A DNA stretch of 64,000 bases, taken from assembly GCF_016342275.1 (NCBI RefSeq), contig NZ_JAEIOT010000016.1:124001-188000 (forward strand), in the 5' to 3' direction. A model generated the notes under the pieces. That model saw only the letters and a program-made list of their open reading frames with translations, had not been told where the DNA came from and searched no databases. Position numbers and translations under genes: made by a program. Positions 46,667 to 54,854 of the stretch are shown one piece after another (position 1 is the first letter of the stretch; every line of letters starts with the position of its first letter). Source of the stretch: Corynebacterium marambiense. Lineage in GTDB: Bacteria > Actinomycetota > Actinomycetes > Mycobacteriales > Mycobacteriaceae.

Positions 46667-46711
46667 TGCGGAAAGAGCATAATTCTGCGGTATCGAAACG
46701 GCCTTTCCGCA
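46667..46711. promoter_or_regulatory. Inverted TGCGGAAAG pair in the prpD-prpR promoter region
   Basis: TGCGGAAAG (46667-46675) and CTTTCCGCA (46703-46711) are exact inverted copies 27 bp apart. The right copy extends to AAGTTTTGCGGAAA on the minus strand, which recalls RamB/PrpR-type AAGTTTGCAAA sites. Confidence 0.5.
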
Positions 46712-46761
46712 AAACTTGTGGAAACGTCAGGCCACAGCCGCTTTACCAGGAAGTGACACCC

Positions 46762-48201
46762 ATGGAGAAGATGTACGCGGGGGCACGGATCCGGACGCTG
46801 CGCCGGGCGGAAGACCTCACCCAGACTGAGATGGCTAAGCGCATCGGCCTGTCCACCAGCTACCTCAACCAGCTGGAAAACGACGCGCGACCATTGACCA
46901 TCACCGCACTGATGGCCTTCGTCCGCACATTCAACGTCGACGCCTCCTATTTCGCCCCGGACTCCAACTCGCGCATGGTCGCCGATCTGAAGGACATCCT
47001 GACGCTCGCCGGAACGTCCGGGGTCGACGACGCCGAGCTCGTCGAATTCACCGAGCGGCACCCGGAGATCGCCCGCGGGATACTTCGCCTGACCCACCGC
47101 CACTCCACGAATGCCACCACCGGAGCAGACACCCCCCACAACACCCCCGAGTCAGATATCCAGGTACACCACCTTCCACTTTCAGAGGGAAGGACATCGG
47201 CGTACGAGCACGTCCGCGACTACTTCTACGCGCACCGCAACCACATCCCGGAACTCGATGACCGGGCGGAGCAGTTCGCCGCTACGCTGGGTCGCCCGGG
47301 TCTCCGGCTCACCCGCCTGACCGCGCTGCTCGACGGCACCCATGGGGTGACGGTGCGGTTCAACGCACACGACCGCGGTCCACGCCGCATCTTCGACGAC
47401 AACACCGGAACGGTCCGGCTCCGGGCGGATCTCACGGAGGCCCAGCAGACCTTCGAGCTGGCCCTCCAACTCGCGTTCTTGGTCCACGGGGACCTCCTGA
47501 CACGCTTGGCGCACTCCCCGGAACTCCCCACCACCGAATCCCGGGAACTGGGCCGTTTCGGTCTCGCCCAGTACTTCGCCGCGGCTGTCGTCATGCCGTA
47601 CACGGAGTTCCGGGAGGTCGCGCGGACGACCAACCACGACATTGACCGGATCGCCACCCACTTCGGGACCGGCTTCGAGACGACCGCCCACCGGCTGTCC
47701 ACCCTCCAACGTCCGGGCAGCGAGGGGGTCCCTTTCTTCTTCGTCCGAACCGACCGGGCCGGGAACATCTCGAAGCGACAGTCGGCGACCGGCTTCCACT
47801 TCTCCCGCACGGGTGGCTCCTGCCCATTATGGGTCGTTCACCGGGCGTTCGAGAATCCGGGGCACATCGTCCGCCAGATTGCCTCCATGCCCGACGGCCG
47901 CACCTACCTGTGGGTGGCACGTACCGTCCGTAGTCAGTCCCGGGAGTACGGCGAAGTGCCGCGTGAATTCGCGATCGGTCTGGGCTGTGATCTGGATCAA
48001 GCACACAAGCTGGTCTACTCCCGGGGGCTGGAGCTCACCCCGGACGCGGCGACCCCCATCGGTTCCGGGTGCCGGACCTGCCCGCGGGGACACTGCCGGC
48101 AGCGGGCTTTCCCCGCGACGGGACTCACCCTCGACATCGACGAGCGTTACTCCCCCGACGAGCCCTACCGGGCCTTCAGCCCCTCATGCGAGAAACGCTG
48201 A
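46762..48201 (+). CDS. prpR: PrpR/RamB-type regulator of the methylcitrate cycle
   Basis: A 479-aa regulator with an N-terminal XRE helix-turn-helix (residues 7-62, LTQTEMAKRIGLSTSYLNQLEN), an IrrE-like central domain and a C-terminal DUF2083 region. The C-terminus carries CRTCPRGHC (Cys437, 440, 445), which fits the iron-sulfur cluster reported for mycobacterial PrpR. Homologues activate prpDBC in response to propionate-derived metabolites or CoA esters. The open frame continues 423 codons upstream through prpD antisense, which is not coding; the ATG at 46762 has ACCAGGAAGTG before it. Confidence 0.9.
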   Translation: MEKMYAGARIRTLRRAEDLTQTEMAKRIGLSTSYLNQLENDARPLTITALMAFVRTFNVDASYFAPDSNSRMVADLKDILTLAGTSGVDDAELVEFTERHPEIARGILRLTHRHSTNATTGADTPHNTPESDIQVHHLPLSEGRTSAYEHVRDYFYAHRNHIPELDDRAEQFAATLGRPGLRLTRLTALLDGTHGVTVRFNAHDRGPRRIFDDNTGTVRLRADLTEAQQTFELALQLAFLVHGDLLTRLAHSPELPTTESRELGRFGLAQYFAAAVVMPYTEFREVARTTNHDIDRIATHFGTGFETTAHRLSTLQRPGSEGVPFFFVRTDRAGNISKRQSATGFHFSRTGGSCPLWVVHRAFENPGHIVRQIASMPDGRTYLWVARTVRSQSREYGEVPREFAIGLGCDLDQAHKLVYSRGLELTPDAATPIGSGCRTCPRGHCRQRAFPATGLTLDIDERYSPDEPYRAFSPSCEKR

Positions 48202-48244
48202 GAGGGGGGGCGCCCGGCCCGGCGCCCCCCTCTCATAGGCCCGG

Positions 48245-49657
48245 TCAGCTCAGGTCGTCGTGGGCGACGAGCTGACGGGCGGCCTCGGTCACCGAACCCG
48301 ATAGGGTCGGATACACGGAGAACGTGTTCGCCAGGTCATCGACGGTCAGACGGTTGGTCACGGCGACCGCTATCGGCAGGATCAGCTCGGAGGCGGTCGG
48401 CGCGACGACCACACCGCCAATGACGAGGCTGGAGTTCCTCCGGCAGAACAGCTTCACGAAACCATGCCGGAGGGAACGCATCTTGGCCCGCGGGTTCGTT
48501 GTCAGCGGCAGGACGATGGTCCGGGCGGTGACCTCACCGGACTCGATGTCATTCTGGGTGTGTCCCACAGCAGCAATCTCCGGGCGGGTGAACACGGCGG
48601 TGGCGACGGTCTTCAACCGGATCGGACTCACGCCCTCACCGAGCGCGTGGTACATCGCGACCCGGCCCTGCATCGCCGCGACGGACGCCAGCGGGAACAG
48701 ATCAGAGCAGTCACCGGCGGCGTAGATACCGGCGACGGAGGTCCGGGAGACCCGGTCGACGATGATGTGGCCGGATGGGGCGGTCTCGACGCCGACGGTC
48801 TCCAGGCCGAGATTCTCCGTGTTGGGCACGGAACCGACGGTCATCAGGGCGTGGGAACCGAGGATCTCACGTCCGTCGGTTGTCCGGACACAGACCCCGC
48901 CGTCGTCGGTGCGGGTCACCGACTCCACACGGGCGTGCTTCTCCAGGGAGACACCACGTTCAGCGAGTACCGTCTCGAGGACGTCAGCAGCGTCGGCGTC
49001 GTCGTGCGGAAGGATCCGGTCTCGTGAGGCAACCATGGTCACCTTCACACCGAGCTCCGCGAACGCGGAGACGAACTCGGCTCCGGTGACACCGGAACCG
49101 ACGACGATGAGGTGCTCCGGCAGCTCGTCGATGTCGTAGACCTGACGCCACGTGAGGATCCGTTCCCCGTCTGGCTGCGCGCCGGGGAGAACCCGGGGTG
49201 AGGCACCCGTGGCCAGGAGCACGAGGTCGCACTCGATGACCTCATCGGTGTCGCCGTCGTTCGGGGTGACCGCGATGTAATGGGTGCTCTGCTTGGGTCT
49301 GTAGTCATCGAACCGGGCGCGACCGTCGATCAGCCGTACCCCAGCCGATTCCATCTGTGTGCGGACATCCGCGGACTGCGCGGCGGCTAGGTTCTTCACA
49401 CGGTCGTTGACGTCGTCGAGCTGGAGCAGATTGGAGGTCTCGGTCCGCTCGAGGCCCATGTCGTCCGCGCGCCGGAGATCGGTCTGAATACCGGTGGCCG
49501 CGATGAAGGATTTCGAGGGGACACAGTCATGGATGACAGCGGATCCACCGAGCCCCTGGTCCTCGATCAGGGTGATGTCGGCGCCGTACTTCGAGCCGGC
49601 GAGTGCGGCTTCGTAGCCGGCGGGGCCACCGCCGATGATCACGATTCGCTTGGACAC
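48245..49657 (-). CDS. lpdA: LpdA-like NAD(P)H-quinone reductase (flavoprotein)
   Basis: A 470-aa FAD pyridine-nucleotide-disulfide-oxidoreductase-fold protein. It has the FAD loop IGGGPAG (8-14), a NAD(P) loop VGSGVTGAEF, and the second FAD motif YAAGDCSDLFPLA. The redox-active CxxxxC is incomplete: Cys45 is present (DCVPSKS) but Ala40 replaces the first Cys. The C-terminal His-Glu pair of true dihydrolipoamide dehydrogenases is also not evident. This is the hallmark of mycobacterial LpdA (Rv3303c), a quinone reductase. GTG start follows GGAGGATATCT. Confidence 0.88.
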   Translation of the reverse strand: MSKRIVIIGGGPAGYEAALAGSKYGADITLIEDQGLGGSAVIHDCVPSKSFIAATGIQTDLRRADDMGLERTETSNLLQLDDVNDRVKNLAAAQSADVRTQMESAGVRLIDGRARFDDYRPKQSTHYIAVTPNDGDTDEVIECDLVLLATGASPRVLPGAQPDGERILTWRQVYDIDELPEHLIVVGSGVTGAEFVSAFAELGVKVTMVASRDRILPHDDADAADVLETVLAERGVSLEKHARVESVTRTDDGGVCVRTTDGREILGSHALMTVGSVPNTENLGLETVGVETAPSGHIIVDRVSRTSVAGIYAAGDCSDLFPLASVAAMQGRVAMYHALGEGVSPIRLKTVATAVFTRPEIAAVGHTQNDIESGEVTARTIVLPLTTNPRAKMRSLRHGFVKLFCRRNSSLVIGGVVVAPTASELILPIAVAVTNRLTVDDLANTFSVYPTLSGSVTEAARQLVAHDDLS

Positions 49658-49812
49658 AGATATCCTCCAGGTACGCGTCGGGTGTAAGTCAGTGCGTCAG
49701 TATCGGGCCACACCGTGGGCCGGGCGGAGCCGCCTCCCACGGACAGTGCGGGCTGTCCCAAGGTCAAGTCTAGTGCACCGGTCACACACGCGATCTCCCA
49801 CCCGACCCGGGG

Positions 49813-51030
49813 TCACCTGGTAGGCAAGAAACCGTCCGGTCCGACGGGCCGCTGCGTGTCCTTGTTCATCTCACGGGAGTAACCGTCAACGACGGCACCG
49901 AACAGGCGCACACCGACACCGAGGCACCGTTCGTCGACAACGAAATCCCCTTGGTGTAGGTCGAATTGGCGTCCGGTCCCGGACCAGCAGCCGAGCCGGG
50001 CCATCGAACCCGGGACATGTTCCAGGTACCAGGAGAAGTCCTCACCGCCGGAAGACTGCGGTGCCGCGACGATCGAATGGGCGTCGATTCCGCGTGCGGC
50101 GTTGGCCATCAGAGCGGTAGCGACATCGTCGTTGATCACCGGCGGCACGCCCTTCGTATAGATAACCTCGTGGGAGCAGCCGGTGGGCGCGATGATCTGA
50201 CCGATGAGTTCGGTGATGAGCGGCTCGGCCGTACGCCACACCCCGATGTCTGCGGTCCGGAGGGTACCGGAGACCCGCCCGTTCTCGGGGATCGCGTTCG
50301 CCGCGTATCCGGCGTTGATCGAACCGAAGACGAGTACCGTCCCGGTCCGCGGATCTATCCTGCGGCTGAGCAGCGCGGGAAGCTGTGTCACCACGCTCGA
50401 CAGCGCGTAGACGACGTCCGAGGTCATCTGCGGGCGGGATGTGTGTCCGCCGGGACCACTCACCTTGACCTCGAGGATGTCGGCCGCAGAGGTGATCGCA
50501 CCGGTACGGAGCCCGATTTTCCCGGTACGGAGTTTCGGCTCGACATGGACAGCGAAGATCGAGGCGACGTCCTCAAGCCCTCCCCACGCGATGACGTCCG
50601 GGGCGCCCCCGTCCATGACCTCCTCAGCGGGTTGGAAGATAATCCGCACGCCGTGGCTGAGGTCGGCCGCGTGCAGGGCACATGCCGCACCCATGACAAC
50701 GGACGAGTGGACGTCGTGGCCGCACGCATGCATGACCCCGGGGGTGCGGGAGCTGAACTCTACGTCCGCCTTCTCCTCAATCGGGAGGGCGTCAATGTCC
50801 GCACGCAGCGCGATCCGATGTCCGGTATCGGGACCGATGTCGACCATCAGGCCGGTTCCGGGGAAGAACTTCGGTTCCATGCCGTACCCGGACAGGGTGT
50901 CCGCGATCCAGGAGGTGGTGTCGTACTCCATGTGACTCAGCTCAGGGTGCGTGTGCAGGTGCCTCCGCCACCGGATCAGCTCATCGGTGTGCTCAGCTAG
51001 CCAACCGTCGACCTGTGCCCGGATGCTCAT
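49813..51030 (-). CDS. M20-family amidohydrolase
   Basis: A 405-aa M20D metallo-amidohydrolase (hippurate/N-acyl-amino-acid hydrolase type). Metal-site motifs: HTHPELSHMEYDT, ALRADIDALPIEEKADVEFSSRTPGVMHACGHDVHSSV (Cys/His-Asp-His cluster at about 105-116) and a dimerisation insert. The position next to lpdA equals mycobacterial AmiA1/AmiB1. The substrate is not predictable. GAGAGGACC precedes the ATG. Divergent from pmmB. Confidence 0.88.
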   Translation of the reverse strand: MSIRAQVDGWLAEHTDELIRWRRHLHTHPELSHMEYDTTSWIADTLSGYGMEPKFFPGTGLMVDIGPDTGHRIALRADIDALPIEEKADVEFSSRTPGVMHACGHDVHSSVVMGAACALHAADLSHGVRIIFQPAEEVMDGGAPDVIAWGGLEDVASIFAVHVEPKLRTGKIGLRTGAITSAADILEVKVSGPGGHTSRPQMTSDVVYALSSVVTQLPALLSRRIDPRTGTVLVFGSINAGYAANAIPENGRVSGTLRTADIGVWRTAEPLITELIGQIIAPTGCSHEVIYTKGVPPVINDDVATALMANAARGIDAHSIVAAPQSSGGEDFSWYLEHVPGSMARLGCWSGTGRQFDLHQGDFVVDERCLGVGVRLFGAVVDGYSREMNKDTQRPVGPDGFLPTR

Positions 51031-51164
51031 CTGGTCCTCTCACGCTGTGTGTTCCGTATGTGTCTCTGCCCGTCGTGGAAACCCCCTGCGCACTGGCGTC
51101 TCCGTTTCCACGAAGGTGATCCATCGTGTGCGTCAGGCACTAGCCAACGGTCCTGAGGTGATTC

Positions 51165-51176
51165 TATATTTGACAC
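51165..51176 (+). promoter_or_regulatory. Promoter hexamer TATATT before an out-of-frame ATG upstream of pmmB
   Basis: TATATT (51165-51170), 6 nt, then ATG at 51177, the leaderless layout. That ATG opens a 30-codon frame whose TGA (51267-51269) overlaps ATGATG in the pmmB frame. Confidence 0.5.
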
Positions 51177-51265
51177 ATGATCCGGCCCGCACCGCCCTGT
51201 CTCCCCGCCCCCGAGGACGGGAACAGGCGCCGGTTGCGAACGCGACACCGAGCAGTCCGGACCGC

Positions 51266-52882
51266 ATGATGTGCCCCCGCCATCTGTCATTCGGCACAGC
51301 CGGGCTCCGCGCCCCGGTGGGACCCGCACGCAGCCAAATGAATGTCACACAGGTGACCCGGGCCAGCGCGGGGCTGGCGGCGTGGCTCGCACGGAACGCG
51401 ACCCCCGCGTCCCATCACCGCAACCGGATTCCCTCCGGCATGATCTCGGACGAGGATCCGTGCGGATTCGGTTTGTCCATCTACGGCGAGAACGGACCGC
51501 TGCGGGTGGCGGTCGGATATGACGCCCGCTACGGATCCCACACCTTCGCCACAACCGCAGCGGAGGTGTTTGCCGGGGCAGGCTTCGAGGTGACGCTGCT
51601 GCCCACCCCCACCCCGACGCCGGTGATCCCCTGGCTCGTCCGCTACCGGAGACTGGATGCCGGGGTGCAGATCACCGCCTCGCACAATCCCGCGGCCGAC
51701 AACGGGTACAAGGTGTACGGACCGGAGGGCTCCGAGATCAATGTGGCCGAAGAGAAGGCTGTCGAGGCCGCGATTCGCGCCACCGGTGATCCACTCGCGG
51801 TCCCCCGAGTATCCGTCCGCCCGGTGGGGAGCCAGCTGCGCCGCTACCTCGACCAGATCGTCGCCGAGGTCGACCCCGACGAGAACGACCGGCTCCGGGT
51901 GAACAACGAACGAGCCGCACTGACCGTCGTCTATACCGCGCTCCACGGTGTCGGTGGCCGGCCGCTGGCGCAGGCCCTCGGGGCGGCGGGCTTCGCGCGA
52001 ACGTATCCAGTGGTGGCGCAGCAGTACCCGGACCCAACGTTTCCGACCGTCCGTTTCCCCGATCCGGAGCAACCGGATGCGGTCGCACGTCTCCTCGGAC
52101 AGGCCGCGGATGTGGATGCCGATCTACTGATCGCGCTTGACCCTGACGCCGACCGCTGTGCGGTGGGATTCCGCCTGCGGGACGGGACACACCGAATGCT
52201 CCGGGGCGATGAACTGGGCCCGCTCCTGGCAACCCGGCTGCTGGCACCGCATGACGGTAACGGCCCGTCGCCGGTGGTCGCCACCTCGCTCGTGTCCTCG
52301 ACACTGCTGCCGGACATCGCCGGGGAGCTCGGGTGGGACTGCGTGATCACCCCGACGGGATTCAAGAACCTGATGCGGGCCGGCGACCGCAGACCAGGAC
52401 CGCTCATGTTCGCCTACGAGGAGGCGCACGGCACTTGCCCGATGCCGCATCTCGTCGCGGACAAGGACGGCCTTGCCACAGCGCTCCACGCGTGCGCCTG
52501 GGCAGCCGAGCTCAAAGCGCTCGGCAGAACACTGGGTGATGAGCTGGTTAGCCTGCACCGGCGGTTCGGGGCCTATGCGGGTGCCCAGATACAGGTGCGG
52601 ACCTCCGACCCGGGGGGACTCGTGGATCAGCTCCGCACCGATCCCCCGGATACCCTCGTCGGGATCGTCGTCGACAGCACGGATCTCCACGCCGAGCAGG
52701 GCGTCCTCATCACCGGACGGGACACGGACGGGACGCGTGTGCGGATGATCGGCCGGGTTTCCGGAACGGAGGCGAAGACCAAGGTGTATCTCGAGGTGTC
52801 CCACTGCCCCGACCCGCGTGGGGCCGGGGAACTCCTGAAACGGCTACGAGCCGAGGTCGAGGAACTCCTCCACGGAATCTGA
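51266..52882 (+). CDS. pmmB: Phospho-sugar mutase, PmmB-like
   Basis: An alpha-D-phosphohexomutase: LSFGTAGLRAPVGP at the start, phosphoserine loop ITASHNPAADNGYKVY, Mg-binding ALDPDADR and GRVSGTEAKTKVYLEV near the C-terminus. The substrate may be mannose, glucose or pentose phosphates. From the ATG at 51266 the protein is 538 aa. The N-terminus is unsettled: FGTAGLR comes at residue 9 here, but after about 40 residues in most relatives. The frame is open upstream with a GTG at 51128 whose product would contain THDP, reminiscent of the family N-terminus. Position equals Rv3308. Confidence 0.85.
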   Translation: MMCPRHLSFGTAGLRAPVGPARSQMNVTQVTRASAGLAAWLARNATPASHHRNRIPSGMISDEDPCGFGLSIYGENGPLRVAVGYDARYGSHTFATTAAEVFAGAGFEVTLLPTPTPTPVIPWLVRYRRLDAGVQITASHNPAADNGYKVYGPEGSEINVAEEKAVEAAIRATGDPLAVPRVSVRPVGSQLRRYLDQIVAEVDPDENDRLRVNNERAALTVVYTALHGVGGRPLAQALGAAGFARTYPVVAQQYPDPTFPTVRFPDPEQPDAVARLLGQAADVDADLLIALDPDADRCAVGFRLRDGTHRMLRGDELGPLLATRLLAPHDGNGPSPVVATSLVSSTLLPDIAGELGWDCVITPTGFKNLMRAGDRRPGPLMFAYEEAHGTCPMPHLVADKDGLATALHACAWAAELKALGRTLGDELVSLHRRFGAYAGAQIQVRTSDPGGLVDQLRTDPPDTLVGIVVDSTDLHAEQGVLITGRDTDGTRVRMIGRVSGTEAKTKVYLEVSHCPDPRGAGELLKRLRAEVEELLHGI

Positions 52883-52887
52883 GCGGT

Positions 52888-53523
52888 CTACAGGTGGATG
52901 TTGCGCGGCCCGTAGAGGCGGTCGCCAGCGTCCCCCAGCCCCGGCACGATGTAGGCGTCCGTGTTGAGCTCTGGATCGACAGTGGCGGTAACCAACCTGA
53001 CGGGGTACTCGGAGTCCGCCAGCGCATCGACGCCGGGCTGTGCGGACACCATGCACACCGCGGTGATGTCCTTCGCCCCCCGGTCGCACAGCAGTTTCAG
53101 CGAGTGCAGGAGGGACCCTCCGGTGGCGAGCATCGGATCCACGATGAAGACGGTCTCATCGGATATGTCCTCCGGCAGTGCCTCGAGATAGGGCACCGGC
53201 TCGTGGGTCACCTCGTCGCGGGCGATACCGATGAAACCGACCTGGGCATCGGGAATCATCGACAGAGCCGGATCAACCATCCCTAGTCCCGCCCGGATCA
53301 CGGGCACGATGATGGGCGGCTTGCGCAACCTGGTTCCGGTGGCGGTGGCCACGGGGGTCTCGGTATCGAAATGCTCGACATCCAGGTCTCGGGCCGCCTC
53401 GTAGATGAGCATCGCTCCCAGGTCCCGCAACGCCGCGCGGAACACGGAGTTGTCGCTGCGCTGGTCACGCATGATCGTCAGGCGGGCTGCCGCCAGGGGG
53501 TGGTCGACGATTGTGATGTCCAT
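52888..53523 (-). CDS. upp: Uracil phosphoribosyltransferase
   Basis: Salvages uracil to UMP with PRPP. The 211-aa product begins [16 protein letters not shown], has the PRPP loop [14 protein letters not shown] (about residues 129-142) and ends with the uracil-binding [13 protein letters not shown]. The open frame extends 33 codons upstream, but TAGGAT 7 nt before the ATG at 53523 supports a leaderless start there. Convergent with pmmB, 5 bp between stops. Confidence 0.95.
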   Translation of the reverse strand: MDITIVDHPLAAARLTIMRDQRSDNSVFRAALRDLGAMLIYEAARDLDVEHFDTETPVATATGTRLRKPPIIVPVIRAGLGMVDPALSMIPDAQVGFIGIARDEVTHEPVPYLEALPEDISDETVFIVDPMLATGGSLLHSLKLLCDRGAKDITAVCMVSAQPGVDALADSEYPVRLVTATVDPELNTDAYIVPGLGDAGDRLYGPRNIHL

Positions 53524-53530
53524 GGCCCCA

Positions 53531-53536
53531 ATCCTA
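53531..53536 (-). promoter_or_regulatory. -10 hexamer TAGGAT, leaderless upp
   Basis: On the minus strand TAGGAT, 7 nt, ATG at 53523. Confidence 0.6.
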
Positions 53537-53592
53537 AGGCACCCCGACAGCCGGAAGGGAACCTTTCCCGGCTCTCCCTGGTCTGATGGTGC

Positions 53593-53877
53593 ATGGATAC
53601 TCTCACACTCGATCCAGACCACGCCCGAGCCCTGGCCCGGGACCTGGCACTCTGCGCCGCCTCCACGCCGTCAGAGGAAGCCCAGGCCCCAACGCCGACC
53701 CCGGGCACCCTCGATCTGATCCCCGCGTTCGTCGAAGCCGCACGGACTCTGAACCGACGTCGGGTCGCACTAGCCGATCATGTCCGGGATCTCGCCGAGG
53801 CTCATGCCGGACCCGGCGGACACATCGACACGATCGTCGGTGCCGACACCGCACTCGCGAAGAGGTGCCGGGGATGA
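53593..53877 (+). CDS. Small helical protein (EspC/ESX-partner-like), coupled to NlpC/P60
   Basis: A 94-aa protein that reads as two helices (about 8-24 and 43-75) around a Pro/Thr loop. The C-terminal pattern FVEAARTL...[16 protein letters not shown]...[14 protein letters not shown] resembles small ESX-associated proteins of the EspC/DUF2580 kind. It has neither a WxG turn nor a YxxxD/E signal, so the likeness is weak. Its TGA overlaps the next gene's ATG (ATGA). TCTGAT sits 5 nt before the ATG. No signal peptide. Confidence 0.6.
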   Translation: MDTLTLDPDHARALARDLALCAASTPSEEAQAPTPTPGTLDLIPAFVEAARTLNRRRVALADHVRDLAEAHAGPGGHIDTIVGADTALAKRCRG

Positions 53878-54797
53878 ATACACCGACCCAGGTGATCGCC
53901 CCATTCGGCGGAATGCTCGACGGGCTGAGCACGATCTCGTCCCTTCTCCCCCCGGAGATCCATCCCCCGGCCACCGACATCACCGACGTGTCCTCAGCCT
54001 CCGCGCTGGCGGAGATGTTCGGCACCGACGCCTCAGTGCTCCTCGATGAAGCCGGGGCGCTGACGAAGGACTTCGGCACATTCCTCCTCACCACGGCCGA
54101 CGCGTTGATGGTAATGCGGTCCGCGCGGGACGATCTCATCCTGATCGCTACCACAGCAATGAACGCGGCCCGCCCGGTTCTTCCGCTCCTGTGCACCCCC
54201 AACCCGGTCACCGCCGCAGCCGCAGCTCTACGGCTGACGATGATCGTCGCGGCGGCGGTGGCCGCCGCGACCGGGCGGATCACGACGATGGAGATGGCGC
54301 TCCGGCCGCTCGCCATGAAGTTCCGGGAACTCGCGGCGACCGAAACCCGGCTACCCGGGATCGTCAAGGCCGACGATGCCCCGCACACATCCACCCCGGT
54401 TCCGGGCCCGACACTGTCCCCACCGAATCCGGCGGGACTCGACGCCACCGGACAAGGCGCGGGACGGCGAGCCGCGGACGCTGCCCGCTCGATGGTCGGG
54501 ACGCCGTACGTCTGGGGAGGTTCCGGGCCCGGTGGATTCGATTGCTCCGGGTTGACCAGCTGGGCTTGGAGACAGGCCGGGGTCGAGCTACCGCGGCTCG
54601 CGGAACAGCAGACCGTCGGACGTCAGGTCACCGCCAATGAACTGATCGCCGGTGACCTGGTGGTGTGGAACGGACACGTCGCGATGTACGTCGGCAACGG
54701 CGAGATCGTTGAGGCGGGGAGCCCGGTGGGCGTGTCTCCGCTACGCACAACCAACAGCGGAATGGACTTCTACGGCTTCTGGCGGCCCACGGGTTAG
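53874..54797 (+). CDS. NlpC/P60 peptidase with helical N-domain and no Sec signal
   Basis: A 307-aa protein. Residues 1-165 are mostly helical and hydrophobic (SSASALAEMFGTDASVLLDEAG, TTADALMVMRSARDDLILIATTAMNAARP). A Pro-rich linker follows at about 172-195. The C-terminal NlpC/P60 domain has AARSMVGTPYVWGGSGPGGFDCSG with catalytic Cys224 and GHVAMYVG with His268, complete for D-Glu-gamma-mDAP endopeptidase activity. The N-terminus is not a signal peptide: no basic start and no cleavage site. If it acts on the wall it needs another export route. Coupled to the 94-aa gene. Confidence 0.82.
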   Translation: MNTPTQVIAPFGGMLDGLSTISSLLPPEIHPPATDITDVSSASALAEMFGTDASVLLDEAGALTKDFGTFLLTTADALMVMRSARDDLILIATTAMNAARPVLPLLCTPNPVTAAAAALRLTMIVAAAVAAATGRITTMEMALRPLAMKFRELAATETRLPGIVKADDAPHTSTPVPGPTLSPPNPAGLDATGQGAGRRAADAARSMVGTPYVWGGSGPGGFDCSGLTSWAWRQAGVELPRLAEQQTVGRQVTANELIAGDLVVWNGHVAMYVGNGEIVEAGSPVGVSPLRTTNSGMDFYGFWRPTG

Positions 54798-54840
54798 CCC
54801 ATTCACGGCACGGCAGGTGACGGCGCCTGAAACAGCACGC

Positions 54841-54846
54841 TAGAAT
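54841..54846 (+). promoter_or_regulatory. -10 hexamer TAGAAT, leaderless gene at 54855
   Basis: TAGAAT, 8 nt, ATG at 54855. Confidence 0.55.
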
Positions 54847-54854
54847 CTGCACCC

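Noticed and set aside
45493..46761. A 423-codon upstream extension of prpR
   Set aside because: It runs antisense through prpD and the divergent promoter. The XRE domain begins at the ATG at 46762, which has its own ribosome-binding site.
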